Assembly: GCA_964405435.1 (NCBI GenBank)
Contig: CAYOOD010000017.1
Location: forward strand, 36,424-100,423
DNA length: 64,000 nt
Source of the DNA: DVEG01 sp964405435
GTDB lineage: Bacteria; Cyanobacteriota; Cyanobacteriia; Cyanobacteriales; Oscillatoriaceae
Reading direction: 5' to 3'
This document shows positions 34,282 through 43,057 of the stretch, one piece after another; position 1 is the first letter of the stretch, and every line of letters begins with the position of its first letter. A program made the translations under genes and the position numbers. The notes below the pieces were generated by a model. The model saw only the letters and a program-made list of their open reading frames with translations. It had not been told where the DNA came from and did not search any database.

Positions 34282-35229
34282 ATGACCAAACTGATTGTAC
34301 AAATTCCTTGCTATAACGAGGAAGAAACCCTCGGCGTGACCCTTTCAGCCTTGCCGCGCCAGGTGCCCGGAGTTGATATCGTTGAATGGCTGGTGATTGA
34401 CGACGGCAGCCGCGATCGCACCGTTGAAGTGGCCAAGGAGTGCGGCGTCGATCACATTATCAGCCTGTCCGCTAATCAAGGTTTGGCCAAAGCCTTTATG
34501 GTGGGGCTGGAAGCCTGTCTCACTGTCGGTGCCGATATCATCGTCAACACCGACGCCGACAATCAATATTGTGCCGATGACATTCCCTACCTGATCGCGC
34601 CCATCCTGCGAGGGGAGGCGGAAATTGTCGTGGGCGAGCGCCCCATCTCCGAAATCGAGCACTTTTCTGGAGCGAAAAAACTCCTGCAAAAACTGGGCAG
34701 TTGGGCGGTGCGGCTTGCCAGCAATACTGACATTCCCGACGCCCCCAGCGGCTTTCGCGCCTTCAGCCGCTCGGCAGCGCTGCGGCTGAATGTCTTCAAC
34801 GAATACACCTACACCCTGGAAACGATCATTCAAGCAGGCCAAAAGGGCATGGCCATCACCTCCGTGCCGGTGCGTACCAATCCCCCACTGCGCCCCTCCC
34901 GGTTGGTGAGGAGTACGCCCTCTTACGTTTGGCGATCGCTCTTCACCATCCTGCGAATTTTCATGGTTTACAAGCCGCTGCGCTTTTTCTTATTTTTAGG
35001 GAGCGTGCCGTTTAGTATGGGCGTTACCCTCGGCATCCGCTGGCTGGTGTACTTTTGGCTCGGCACCGAACGCACTCGGGTTCCCAGTTTGATTCTGGCA
35101 GCCATTTTAATTTTAATCGGCTTTCAGTTGTGGATGTTGGGGCTGCTGGCAGACTTGCTGGCTGCCAACCGCAAGTTAATGGAAGAAATCCAGGTGCGGT
35201 TGCGGCGCAAGGACTGCAACGAGGACTAA
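34282..35229 (+). CDS. Family 2 glycosyltransferase, membrane-bound
   Basis: 315 aa from the ATG at 34282; a TTG five codons earlier is less likely. The N-terminal GT-A domain opens TKLIVQIPCYNEEETL, with VIDDGSRDRT and the metal/nucleotide motif NTDADNQY near residue 92. Two C-terminal membrane helices lie at about 235-260 and 275-300 (LILAAILILIGFQLWMLGLL). This is the layout of polyprenol-phosphate glycosyltransferases of the DPM1/GtrB group, which load a sugar onto a lipid carrier at the cytoplasmic face for use by membrane transferases. The gene is flanked by inverted heptamer arrays. It precedes a toroid lyase-like gene; the GT39-like cluster starts 7 kb downstream. Confidence 0.9.
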   Translation: MTKLIVQIPCYNEEETLGVTLSALPRQVPGVDIVEWLVIDDGSRDRTVEVAKECGVDHIISLSANQGLAKAFMVGLEACLTVGADIIVNTDADNQYCADDIPYLIAPILRGEAEIVVGERPISEIEHFSGAKKLLQKLGSWAVRLASNTDIPDAPSGFRAFSRSAALRLNVFNEYTYTLETIIQAGQKGMAITSVPVRTNPPLRPSRLVRSTPSYVWRSLFTILRIFMVYKPLRFFLFLGSVPFSMGVTLGIRWLVYFWLGTERTRVPSLILAAILILIGFQLWMLGLLADLLAANRKLMEEIQVRLRRKDCNED

Positions 35230-35370
35230 CTGATGGTAGGGTGCGGCGAAACGCGCCCTATTTTTGATAAAAAGTAGTTTCTATAACTTTCATAAACTAC
35301 CCGCGATGAAAATTTTTCAGGATCTCCTCACTTAACTTACTTCCTCACTTTTTTTGACTGCACGTTCGCC

Positions 35371-35490
35371 ACTCACTACTCACCACTCCCTACTCACCAC
35401 TCACCACTCACCACTCCCTACTCACCACTCAGCACTCAGCACTCAGCACTCAGCACTCCCTCCTGTGCACTCAGCACTCATTACTCATTA
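35371..35490. repeat. Tandem ACTCACC/ACTCAGC heptamer array (right copy)
   Basis: About 120 bases of ACTCACC, ACTCCCT and ACTCAGC heptamers, ending three bases before the ATG at 35493. AGCACTCCCTCCTGTGCACT (from 35452) is the reverse complement of part of the array at 33910-34002, so the two arrays stand as inverted repeats on either side of the glycosyltransferase gene. Confidence 0.75.
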
Positions 35491-35492
35491 CT

Positions 35493-37112
35493 ATGAATAG
35501 AGACTTATTTGCCCGCTCAGCGCTGGCGCAAATTCCTAAAATTTTAACCCTGTGCGATCGCAATCCTCACAGCCCCACTTATGGCTGCTTCGATCGCAAT
35601 TTCTGGCACTACAAAATTATCGACTTTCCCAGCGGCATGGCCCAGGAATTTGTCTGGCCGCTCGCCCTGGCTTACGAAACCAACCTGCAAAATAACCCCT
35701 ATTACCGACAGCCGATGATTCGCGAGTGGGTAGAAGCCGGCATCCGCTATGCCGCTAAAAGCTCCCACAAAGACGGCTCGTGCGACGATTATTTTCCCTA
35801 CGAACGCGCCGGCGGAGCGGCGGCATTTTCCCTATTAGCGTGCCTGGAAAGTTACCTGCTGCTCGGACTGGATAACTTCGAGATGCTGAAATTTTTTGAA
35901 ACCCGGGCTGACTGGCTGGCAAATCACCACGAAAGCGGACAGCTCACCAATCACCAAGCCCTGATCGTGCTGTGTTTGGAACTGTTATCGGGGCTGCTGA
36001 AAACCTCGAAGTGGAAGCGAGCCAAGGCAATTCGCATGGAGCGAGTATTCGACTGGCAAAGTTCCGAGGGATGGTTTCAGGAATACGAAGGCTGCGACCC
36101 CGGCTACCACACGCTGACGATTTCTTGTTTAGCCAGATTGTACCAAATAAAGCCCGATCCGCGATTGAAGGAGGTGCTGACAGCAGCGGTAGAATTTGCA
36201 GCACATTTTATCCATCCCGACGGCTCCTATGGCGGCGAAATCGGCAGCCGCAATACTTATAATTTCTTTCCCCACGGGTTTGAAATAGTGGGGCGCTGGC
36301 TGCCGGCGGCGTTGCGGATAAACGACCAATTTTTAGCGGGAATGGCGAACGGTTTGGCTCCTTGCTATTCAGACGACCACATTATCGGGCACCACACTTG
36401 GAATTATTTACTCGCTTGGCGAGATTTTGTGCCGGAGCGCCCGACTCCGCTAGCCCGCCCCACCGGTCGGATTTGGCTGCAGGAAGCGCAAATTCTCATC
36501 GACCGGCGATCGCACGCGGAGGGGCTCGCCAACCCGCGCGCCACCGAACTGTATCTCGCCCTCAATAAGGGCGGCGTTTTCAAAATCTTTCGCGATCGCC
36601 AGCTAGTTGCCTCCGACACGCAATTTTCCCTGCAAGTCCGCGCAGGCAAAAAAATCAAAAACGCCGTCGGCCACTTAATCGGCCCCTATCAAGTCCAGAT
36701 AGGAGAAAACGAAATTCTCATCCTCGGACAAATGGGCTGGTCGAAACAGCAGCAGATGACACCTGCCAAATTAATCCTGCTGCGCCTCGTCATGCTTTCC
36801 GGCGGGCGATTCTTCCCTAATCTCATCCGAAAACTGCTGCAAAAAATGTTAATTGTCGGCAAACAAGATGCCCCCTTCCGTTTCGCGCGCAAGCTGACGT
36901 GGGTTCAGGGGCGCTGGCTCGTCACCGACGAACTGAAAGCAGAATCGTGGGAAAACGTTATCAGTGCCGGTATCGGCTGCGACCAAACCTCGATTTATGT
37001 TGTGATGAGCCGCACTTTCCAAGTGGATCAATTGCAACCGTGGCGCGATCTGACTGGCGAGCTACAAAAACTCACCCCCGATCAGCCGCTTAGAGTCGAG
37101 CGATCGCTCTAA
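35493..37112 (+). CDS. Toroid (heparinase/alginate-lyase-like) protein of unknown specificity
   Basis: 539 aa. The first 330 residues are helical with repeated Trp-, Tyr- and His-rich turns (CFDRNFWHYKIIDFPSGM, PYERAGGAAAFSLLACLES, DPGYHTLTISCLARLYQ, GSRNTYNFFPHGFEIVGRW). This fits an (alpha/alpha) toroid as in heparinase II/III and related lyases. The rest is beta-rich (ELYLALNKGGVFKIFRDRQL). Homologues often sit in polysaccharide or protein glycosylation clusters; whether this one cleaves or epimerises glycans is unknown. No signal peptide is seen. A heptamer array touches its start, so the ribosome site is poor. It is probably part of the local glycan gene set. Confidence 0.7.
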   Translation: MNRDLFARSALAQIPKILTLCDRNPHSPTYGCFDRNFWHYKIIDFPSGMAQEFVWPLALAYETNLQNNPYYRQPMIREWVEAGIRYAAKSSHKDGSCDDYFPYERAGGAAAFSLLACLESYLLLGLDNFEMLKFFETRADWLANHHESGQLTNHQALIVLCLELLSGLLKTSKWKRAKAIRMERVFDWQSSEGWFQEYEGCDPGYHTLTISCLARLYQIKPDPRLKEVLTAAVEFAAHFIHPDGSYGGEIGSRNTYNFFPHGFEIVGRWLPAALRINDQFLAGMANGLAPCYSDDHIIGHHTWNYLLAWRDFVPERPTPLARPTGRIWLQEAQILIDRRSHAEGLANPRATELYLALNKGGVFKIFRDRQLVASDTQFSLQVRAGKKIKNAVGHLIGPYQVQIGENEILILGQMGWSKQQQMTPAKLILLRLVMLSGGRFFPNLIRKLLQKMLIVGKQDAPFRFARKLTWVQGRWLVTDELKAESWENVISAGIGCDQTSIYVVMSRTFQVDQLQPWRDLTGELQKLTPDQPLRVERSL

Positions 37113-37226
37113 GCCCAGAGAGAGGGAGACGGGGGGAGAGGGAGAGAGGGAGAAAGAGAGACACTCGTCTTAACAGTTTCTTAAAAAAGCAAATTATAGA
37201 GTACAGCTTAAAACAAAAAAAGTCAC

Positions 37227-37276
37227 AGCCTGCGCAGGCAGGCTTCGTGCGTGTAGCCCCACCCTTAAGGGTGGGG
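37227..37276. repeat. 50-base dispersed repeat, copy 1
   Basis: Begins AGCCTGCGCAGGCAGGCTT and ends in a CCCCACCC/GGGTGGGG hairpin. The copy at 52501-52550 differs at 3 of the first 40 bases. A related CCTGCGCAGG-type stem forms the terminator at 56057. It is non-coding and lies between the toroid gene and the M48 protease gene. Confidence 0.7.
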
Positions 37277-37361
37277 ACTCTAAAAAGCCGCCTTCAGACA
37301 GATGTGTTCTTCTCAAAGCGCATGTTAGGTTTCTGACAAAAGTATGAGGAGAAAAACGGTG

Positions 37362-38228
37362 ATGAGAAGCCCCTCACTATTCCGTCTGGGACTCGGACTT
37401 TTAATCGGCTTTTTTGGACTCATCAGCTACTTGACAACAACGGTAAAAAATCCGGTGACTGGAGAAAATCAGCGGGTGCAACTTTCGCCGCGCCAGGAGG
37501 TGGCCCTTGGGCTGGAGGCGCGGCAGGAGATGGCTGCAGAATTTGGCGGTTTGTACCCAGACAGGGAACTGCAGGATTATCTCGATCGCGTGGGGCTGCG
37601 AGTCGTGCAGCAGTCCGATGCTTCTCAAATCGGCTATCCCTTCGACTTCCACCTGCTGCGCGATCCGAATACAGTCAATGCCTTTGCCCTGCCGGGGGGA
37701 CAAGTGTTTATTACCGTGGGTTTGATGCGGCGCTTGCAGTCGGAAGCACAACTGGCAGGGGTGCTGGCGCACGAAATCGGGCACGTTATCGGGCGGCACG
37801 GTGCGGAACACTTGGCAAAACAGCAATTGGGGCGATCGCTCGTGGTTGCCGTGGGGGTGGCAGCGAGTGACGAACAGGGGAACGGCAGGAATGCGGCAGT
37901 GATTGCCCAAGCCGTCAACCAATTGGTGAGCCTGAAATACGGGCGCGAGGACGAGCTGGAAAGCGATCGCCTCGGCGTTCGGTTTATGAGTCAAGCCGGT
38001 TACGATCCCAGAGCAATGATCGAGGTGATGCGCATTCTCCAGTCCGCCCGCAAAGGGGGACGATCTCCGGAATTTCTCAGCACCCACCCCAACCCCGGCA
38101 ATCGACTCGAACAACTGAGTGCCTTGATTGCCGAACACTATCCGAACGGCGTTCCTGCTAATTTAGTGAACGGACGCGAAGAGTTTGCTCGTCTCGTGCT
38201 GCCGCGCTTGCAAGCGAACCGGCCATGA
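37362..38228 (+). CDS. M48 family zinc metalloprotease, membrane-anchored
   Basis: 288 aa from the ATG at 37362, which has GAGGAG ten bases upstream; an ATG six codons earlier lies just in front of that site. An N-terminal hydrophobic segment (LFRLGLGLLIGFFGLISYL) is a signal anchor. The HEIGH motif (H137, E138, H141) in LAHEIGHVIGRHGAEHL binds zinc, with the third ligand Glu in GREDELESDRLG. This matches the M48 group of Oma1/BepA-like proteases that degrade misfolded membrane or periplasmic proteins. The C-terminal STHPNPGNRLEQL is also typical. It acts at the cell envelope. Its neighbours give no specific target. Confidence 0.93.
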   Translation: MRSPSLFRLGLGLLIGFFGLISYLTTTVKNPVTGENQRVQLSPRQEVALGLEARQEMAAEFGGLYPDRELQDYLDRVGLRVVQQSDASQIGYPFDFHLLRDPNTVNAFALPGGQVFITVGLMRRLQSEAQLAGVLAHEIGHVIGRHGAEHLAKQQLGRSLVVAVGVAASDEQGNGRNAAVIAQAVNQLVSLKYGREDELESDRLGVRFMSQAGYDPRAMIEVMRILQSARKGGRSPEFLSTHPNPGNRLEQLSALIAEHYPNGVPANLVNGREEFARLVLPRLQANRP

Positions 38229-38273
38229 GGTGCGATCGCGTCGCCCTTTTTTATCAAAAGTGAGGAAGCATTT

Positions 38274-39059
38274 GTGAGCGAATCGAATGCGGGCGCGCTG
38301 CATGAAATGAATCCACTGCAGCGATTTAGCGATCGCGCGGCGGATTATAGCAAGTATAGGCCGAGTTACCCGGAAACGGCGCTCGCTTGTATATTCGAGG
38401 GGCTCGGCGAACCCGCGCGACTGATTGCCGCTGATATCGGAGCGGGAACGGGAATTTCAGCGCGGCTGCTGGCATCCAAGGGAGCGCGCGTCATCGCGAT
38501 CGAGCCGAACGCCGAAATGAGACAAGCCGCCCAACCCCACCCGCTGGTAGAGTGGCGCTCTGGAAGTGCTGAAGCGACTACTTTACCGGATAAAGCGGTA
38601 GATTTAGTAACGTGCTTCCAGGCATTTCACTGGTTCGAGCCGGAACGCAGCCTGTTGGAATTTCGCAGAATTTTTAAAAAATCCGGTAGATTAGTTTTGG
38701 TATGGAACGATCGCGACAAAAGCGACGAATTCACCGCCGAATACAGCCGATTGGTTCGCAAAGCCTCCAACAATCACCCAGCCGAGGCAAAAATCAGCGC
38801 AGTCGAGCCGCTGTTCGCGAGTCCCCATTTTGCAGATATCCGCGAATGCGGGTTCGAGTACCGGCAGGAATTGGATTTAACAGGATTGATTGGCAGGGCG
38901 CAGAGCGTCTCGTATGTGCCGCGCGAAGGGGAAGAATTGCAGCAACTCCTCGCCGATTTAACGGAATTGCACGAGAAATGGCGCGACGAACGCGGAGCGG
39001 TTTATCTGGCTTACCACACAAAAGTGTATCTGGCAGTGCCGGCGATTCGAGAAAAGTAG
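38274..39059 (+). CDS. Class I SAM-dependent methyltransferase
   Basis: 261 aa from a GTG start with GTGAGG upstream. Motif I is AADIGAGTGISARLLASKG with the ribose-binding Glu in VIAIEPNAEMRQAA. Later motifs are ATTLPDKAVDLVTCFQAFHW and the FKKSGRLVLVWNDRD strand, placing it in the Methyltransf_11 group. FSDRAADYSKYRPSYPE at the N-terminus is typical of a common subfamily acting on small molecules; its acceptor is unknown. There are no membrane segments. It starts 45 bases after the M48 protease gene and may be co-transcribed. Confidence 0.92.
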   Translation: MSESNAGALHEMNPLQRFSDRAADYSKYRPSYPETALACIFEGLGEPARLIAADIGAGTGISARLLASKGARVIAIEPNAEMRQAAQPHPLVEWRSGSAEATTLPDKAVDLVTCFQAFHWFEPERSLLEFRRIFKKSGRLVLVWNDRDKSDEFTAEYSRLVRKASNNHPAEAKISAVEPLFASPHFADIRECGFEYRQELDLTGLIGRAQSVSYVPREGEELQQLLADLTELHEKWRDERGAVYLAYHTKVYLAVPAIREK

Positions 39060-39199
39060 CGATCGCTCTCACTGAGTAACAATACTCAAATCACACCGCC
39101 CGAGACGTCATAGTCTTAACTTGTAAATGTAGGCTCATGGGAGATGGGCAAGCCAACTGAGTGCAGGAAGTAGAGCAAGTTGGTTCCCATTGTAACAAA

Positions 39200-40327
39200 A
39201 TGTTGCAAACCGAACAAATTTTACACAGACGCTACACGCTCCTGCAACAGTTGGGAAACAACGCCGGACGGCAAACCTGGCTGGCTGCCGACACTGCCAC
39301 CTCACCCGCAGAAACCGTCATTGTCAAGCTGCTGGCATTTAATCCCCAGATGCAGTGGGACGAACTCAAACTATTTGAGCGGGAAGCGGCTGTCCTCAAA
39401 CAGCTTTCCCATCCCCGGATTCCCCGCTATCGGGATTATTTCTCCCTCGATCGAGAGGAGGGAGAAGGGTTGTGCTGGTTTGGCTTGGTGCAGGATTATA
39501 TCCCCGGAGACTCCTTGCAGGCGCTCTTGGATGCAGGGCGGCACTTTACCGAAACACAAGTGCGCTCTATAGCCAAACAAGCGCTGGAAATTCTCATCTA
39601 CTTGCACGGGTTGAATCCGCCGACAATCCACCGCGACATCAAGCCGAGCAATATCATTTTATCAGCAGATGAGAAAGTTTATCTGGTAGATTTTGGAGCG
39701 GTGCAAGATACCGCCGTCGCTGCGGGTGCTACATTTACCGTTGTGGGAACGACTGGCTATGCGCCCCTAGAGCAGTTTTGGGGAAAAGCGGTGCCGGCAT
39801 CTGACTTGTATGCCTTGGGGGCGACGCTGATTCACTTGTTAACCGGCACCTCACCCGCTGACTTGCCTGCAAGGGATTTGCGGATTCAATGGAGCGACAG
39901 GGTGAGCGTCAATCCCAATTTTGTCAGTTGGATAGAAGCGCTGACAGAACCCGATCTCGTCCTGCGGATGGAAGCAGCCAGTCAAGCCCTGCAAGCTCTC
40001 CACAAACCGCGCTTTATCAGCCGCCCCATGCCAGCCTCTCAGCCGCCTTTACTGAGGGACGATCGCAGGCATAAAAATGCGATCGACAATTTCTTAAAAT
40101 TGATTTGGCTTGGCTTTTTAGCAATCGGCATTGTAGTGGTAGGTTTGCTGATATTAGCAATTATTTTTTTGACTTTTATAGTTTTTTTGATGGCGCTAGA
40201 AACCCACAATTATGTCATATTAATTATTTGTCTAATAGCTGACGTTTTGCTGATTGGAATGTGGGTGTTCGGATTTAGAGAATATTTGCGCGCTGCCAGT
40301 CGTCCACAAAAGTTTCAAAAAAAATGA
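39200..40327 (+). CDS. Ser/Thr protein kinase with C-terminal membrane segments (paralogue 1)
   Basis: 375 aa from the ATG at 39200, chosen by alignment with the next gene (both begin M-x-x-x-Q-I-L-x-x-R-Y); a GTG 13 codons upstream is possible. The kinase domain fills about 10-270: HRDIKPSN with D146, LVDFGAVQD, GTTGYAPLEQ. The ATP loop is LGNNAGRQTWLA, without the usual GxGxxG, but the lysine in VIVKLL is kept. Two hydrophobic helices lie at about 300-360 (LIWLGFLAIGIVVVGLLILA). There is no sensor domain beyond them. It is tandem with a close paralogue. The target is unknown. Confidence 0.92.
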   Translation: MLQTEQILHRRYTLLQQLGNNAGRQTWLAADTATSPAETVIVKLLAFNPQMQWDELKLFEREAAVLKQLSHPRIPRYRDYFSLDREEGEGLCWFGLVQDYIPGDSLQALLDAGRHFTETQVRSIAKQALEILIYLHGLNPPTIHRDIKPSNIILSADEKVYLVDFGAVQDTAVAAGATFTVVGTTGYAPLEQFWGKAVPASDLYALGATLIHLLTGTSPADLPARDLRIQWSDRVSVNPNFVSWIEALTEPDLVLRMEAASQALQALHKPRFISRPMPASQPPLLRDDRRHKNAIDNFLKLIWLGFLAIGIVVVGLLILAIIFLTFIVFLMALETHNYVILIICLIADVLLIGMWVFGFREYLRAASRPQKFQKK

Positions 40328-40535
40328 CGAACCCCTAAAATTTATTTGAATTTTACGAAATTGCGGAGAACGACATTAAAAATTTTTCTGAAAAGGCTGG
40401 CCAGACGAAAATAACGATTGCGAGAACGTTTAAAATCTCAAATAAGCCTGAAATTCCCGTACAAGGCTCTCCCGACTCCTTGGTGATAAGAAAAACTAAT
40501 ATTTTTGGTGAAAGCCTTGCAGGAAAAGCATTTTC

Positions 40536-40563
40536 CATGCCCCATGCCCCATGCCCCATGCCC
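40536..40563. repeat. CATGCCC heptamer array, four units
   Basis: Four exact copies of CATGCCC in the leader of the second tandem kinase, about 70 bases before its start. This is a classic cyanobacterial short tandem repeat. It is read through in frame with the kinase if a far-upstream start is assumed, which argues against that start. Confidence 0.85.
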
Positions 40564-40633
40564 GGAAAAGCCCGGTTTTCCACCACAAAGTCAGGAGAGC
40601 CAAGTACAAGAGGAAGTAAAAGGAGATAAAATC

Positions 40634-41722
40634 ATGTGGAAACCTCAACAGATATTGCAAGGACGCTATCAACTCAAACAACTGCTCGGACAAAATGCTG
40701 GCCGTCAAACCTGGCTGGCGGTTGACATCAAGCTAGTGCCAAAAGAACCCGAATGGAAGCCTGAAATAGAGAACCAAATAATCGTCAAGCTGTTGGCGTT
40801 TAATCCCCAGATGCAGTGGGAGGAACTCAAACTATTTGAGCGGGAAGCTCGTGTTTTAAAAAATATCAACCATCCCAGAATACCAAAGTATCGAGATTAT
40901 TTTTCTGTAGAGGCTGAGGAAGGAGGGGGATTTCCCTGGTTTGGTTTAGTGCAGGAATACATTCCCGGAGAGTCTCTCAAACAGATATTGGAGACAGGTA
41001 AATGCTTTACAGAGGTAGAGGTGCGCGCGATCGCCCGACAAATCCTCGATATTTTAATTTACCTGCACGAATTGAGCCCGCCAGTTCTGCACCGCGACAT
41101 CAAGCCGAGCAATTTGATTCTCAGAAACCAATATCAAATTTATCTGGTAGATTTTGGAGCGGTGCAAGACAAAGCCAAAGCCGAAGGAGTCACCTTCACG
41201 GTAGTAGGAAGTAGTGGCTACGCACCGCCAGAGCAACTGTGGGGAAAAGCGGTTCCTGCCTCTGACTTGTATGCCTTGGGGGCGACGCTGATTCACCTGC
41301 TAACCGGCAAGTCTCCGGCTGAGTTGCCCCTGCATCAAATGCAGATTTATTTTAAGTATCAAATAAGTATCGATCCTGATTTTTCAGACTGGATTGATAA
41401 GTTAAACAAACCAGCACTTGAAAGGCGATTTAGCACGGCGCGGCAAGCCGGAGAAGTGCTGCAAGAAATAGGAATTAATAGCTCGAATAATCAAGAAGAT
41501 GGCTCTTCGCTAAGAAGCTATGGTTGTTGGGGATGCTCAGTCATTTTCTTAAGTTCTGTGATGGGAGTTATATTGTTGTGTTTCGTTTTTTTGCTTATTC
41601 TGGTTTACTCTGAAATTGATGAAGGCCCAAATATACCAGAAAATTATGACGATGAACATTCACAAGTTGCGACCCCAGAAATTAAAATAGCCTCGTATTT
41701 TATCGAGCAGAAATCTAAATAA
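40634..41722 (+). CDS. Ser/Thr protein kinase with C-terminal membrane segment (paralogue 2)
   Basis: 362 aa from the ATG at 40634, with AGGAG eight bases upstream. The kinase domain has HRDIKPSN with D155, LVDFGAVQD and GSSGYAPPEQ. The ATP loop is LGQNAGRQTWLA, lacking the glycine triad as in the preceding gene. A membrane helix lies at about 305-330 (CSVIFLSSVMGVILLCFVFL), followed by a short acidic tail (EIDEGPNIPENYDDE). Long stretches are identical to the gene at 39200, for example NPQMQW plus ELKLFEREA and the GKAVPASDLYALGATLIHLL region, so this is a tandem duplication. The tails have diverged, which suggests different outputs or partners. Confidence 0.92.
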   Translation: MWKPQQILQGRYQLKQLLGQNAGRQTWLAVDIKLVPKEPEWKPEIENQIIVKLLAFNPQMQWEELKLFEREARVLKNINHPRIPKYRDYFSVEAEEGGGFPWFGLVQEYIPGESLKQILETGKCFTEVEVRAIARQILDILIYLHELSPPVLHRDIKPSNLILRNQYQIYLVDFGAVQDKAKAEGVTFTVVGSSGYAPPEQLWGKAVPASDLYALGATLIHLLTGKSPAELPLHQMQIYFKYQISIDPDFSDWIDKLNKPALERRFSTARQAGEVLQEIGINSSNNQEDGSSLRSYGCWGCSVIFLSSVMGVILLCFVFLLILVYSEIDEGPNIPENYDDEHSQVATPEIKIASYFIEQKSK

Positions 41723-42079
41723 ATAGGCAGATAGACTGTAGAAAGTCCGGAAAATTGTTGGTTATAAACCTATGGATTGTCAAATCAATAGCGCGTTAAT
41801 ACAATGAGCTTGTATAACGCTGAACCGCCAATCAAATGAGCCAATCAACAATCCTATCTATAGCGCGTCTAAATGATTCGTATGCGCCGAGACGGGGCGG
41901 GCACTCTCCACTACGCGCCCCTACAGAACTTTTACAAATTCTGCAAGGTTCGCTATATCAATATGGTTACTTTGTCTGCGCTCCAGAAACAACACAGAGA
42001 TGGTGATGATAGGGCGTCATTGAGGGGTATAGTAGGGGGAGCAACAGCGATTTTAATTAAACCTGGCACCCCCTAACTG
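41723..42079. other. Intergenic region, no gene seen
   Basis: No ribosome-bound open frame. A GGGGCGGGCACTCTCCACTA-type stretch near 41895 resembles frequent cyanobacterial spacer repeats. A short open frame at 41873-42076 has no ribosome site and no protein-like pattern. Confidence 0.4.
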
Positions 42080-43045
42080 ATGAAACGACTGATTTCTCTG
42101 GCTGTCAGCCTGCTAATCCTGGCAGTTATCTACTGGAAAATAGATTTTCCCGGGCTGATTCACGTCTTCCAGAATTGCAGCGCTTTCTGGATGGGCGTCA
42201 GTCTGGGCATGGTAGTGCCGCTGACGGCGCTCACCGCGTGGCGGCTGCAGCAGCTCGCCCCCGCAGGCACGCGCTTGGGATTCGGGGAGGCGAATCGCCT
42301 GATTTTAGCCGCCAGCACGCTGAATATGGTGCTGCCGTCGAAAATGGGGGATATTGCCAAAGCCTATTTTATGCGCGATTCCCTTCGGGATAGCTTCGCT
42401 TCACGCTCGAACCTGAGCGGCTCTTTATCCCTGTCACTCGTGGTATTTGAAAAAGCCTGCGATATGCTGTCGCTGTTGCTCTGGTGCGCGTTCGGATTGT
42501 TGCTTTACCCGCAAAAAGATTGGTTATTTTGGATAATGACTGCCAGCGTCGCGGGCGGATTGGTAGCGGGCGTGCTGTTGCTGAGTTCCCGCCGCTTCGC
42601 GCAGCTATTTTTTGTCGCTGCCAGCCGGTTCGCTCCCAAAAAACTAAAAGTCAAACTTGACAAATTGCGCTTTTCATGGAATGAAATGCACGATTATTTT
42701 TGGAGCGACAAAACCCAGCTCGCCAAAATCGCCGCCACCTCTATCTTTATCTGGTTTTGCCACCTGCTGCAAATTTGGTTCTTCATCCTGGCACTAAAAG
42801 CTCAGACGCCCTTTCTGGCAAATCTCGCCCTTTCGCCGCTGGCAATTCTCGCCGGTTTGCTGCCGCTCACCTTTGCGGGGGTTGGCACCCGCGACGCAGC
42901 TCTGATACTGTTTTATCAACCTTATTTCGACGCGCCGACGGGTGCGGCGTTGGGGTTGCTGTGTACGAGTCGTTATTTGATGCCCGCGATCGCCGGGTTG
43001 CCTTTTCTGGGACAATATCTCACCAGCCTCCGCGATTTGCGCTAA
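42080..43045 (+). CDS. Flippase-like (UPF0104/LPG synthase TM) membrane protein
   Basis: 321 aa with about eight membrane helices. The N-terminus is MKRLISLAVSLLILAVIYWK, followed by the conserved loop LILAASTLNMVLPSKMGDIA and FEKACDMLSLLLWC; the C-terminal half has PLTFAGVGTRDAALI. These are the marks of the lysylphosphatidylglycerol synthase TM family, whose members lack the synthase domain and are proposed lipid or glycolipid flippases or transporters. Position at the head of a large GT-C cluster, 12 bases before the first DDARQH gene, suggests moving a lipid-linked sugar across the membrane. That role is inference. Confidence 0.88.
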   Translation: MKRLISLAVSLLILAVIYWKIDFPGLIHVFQNCSAFWMGVSLGMVVPLTALTAWRLQQLAPAGTRLGFGEANRLILAASTLNMVLPSKMGDIAKAYFMRDSLRDSFASRSNLSGSLSLSLVVFEKACDMLSLLLWCAFGLLLYPQKDWLFWIMTASVAGGLVAGVLLLSSRRFAQLFFVAASRFAPKKLKVKLDKLRFSWNEMHDYFWSDKTQLAKIAATSIFIWFCHLLQIWFFILALKAQTPFLANLALSPLAILAGLLPLTFAGVGTRDAALILFYQPYFDAPTGAALGLLCTSRYLMPAIAGLPFLGQYLTSLRDLR

Positions 43046-43057
43046 ACCCCTGCTGCT

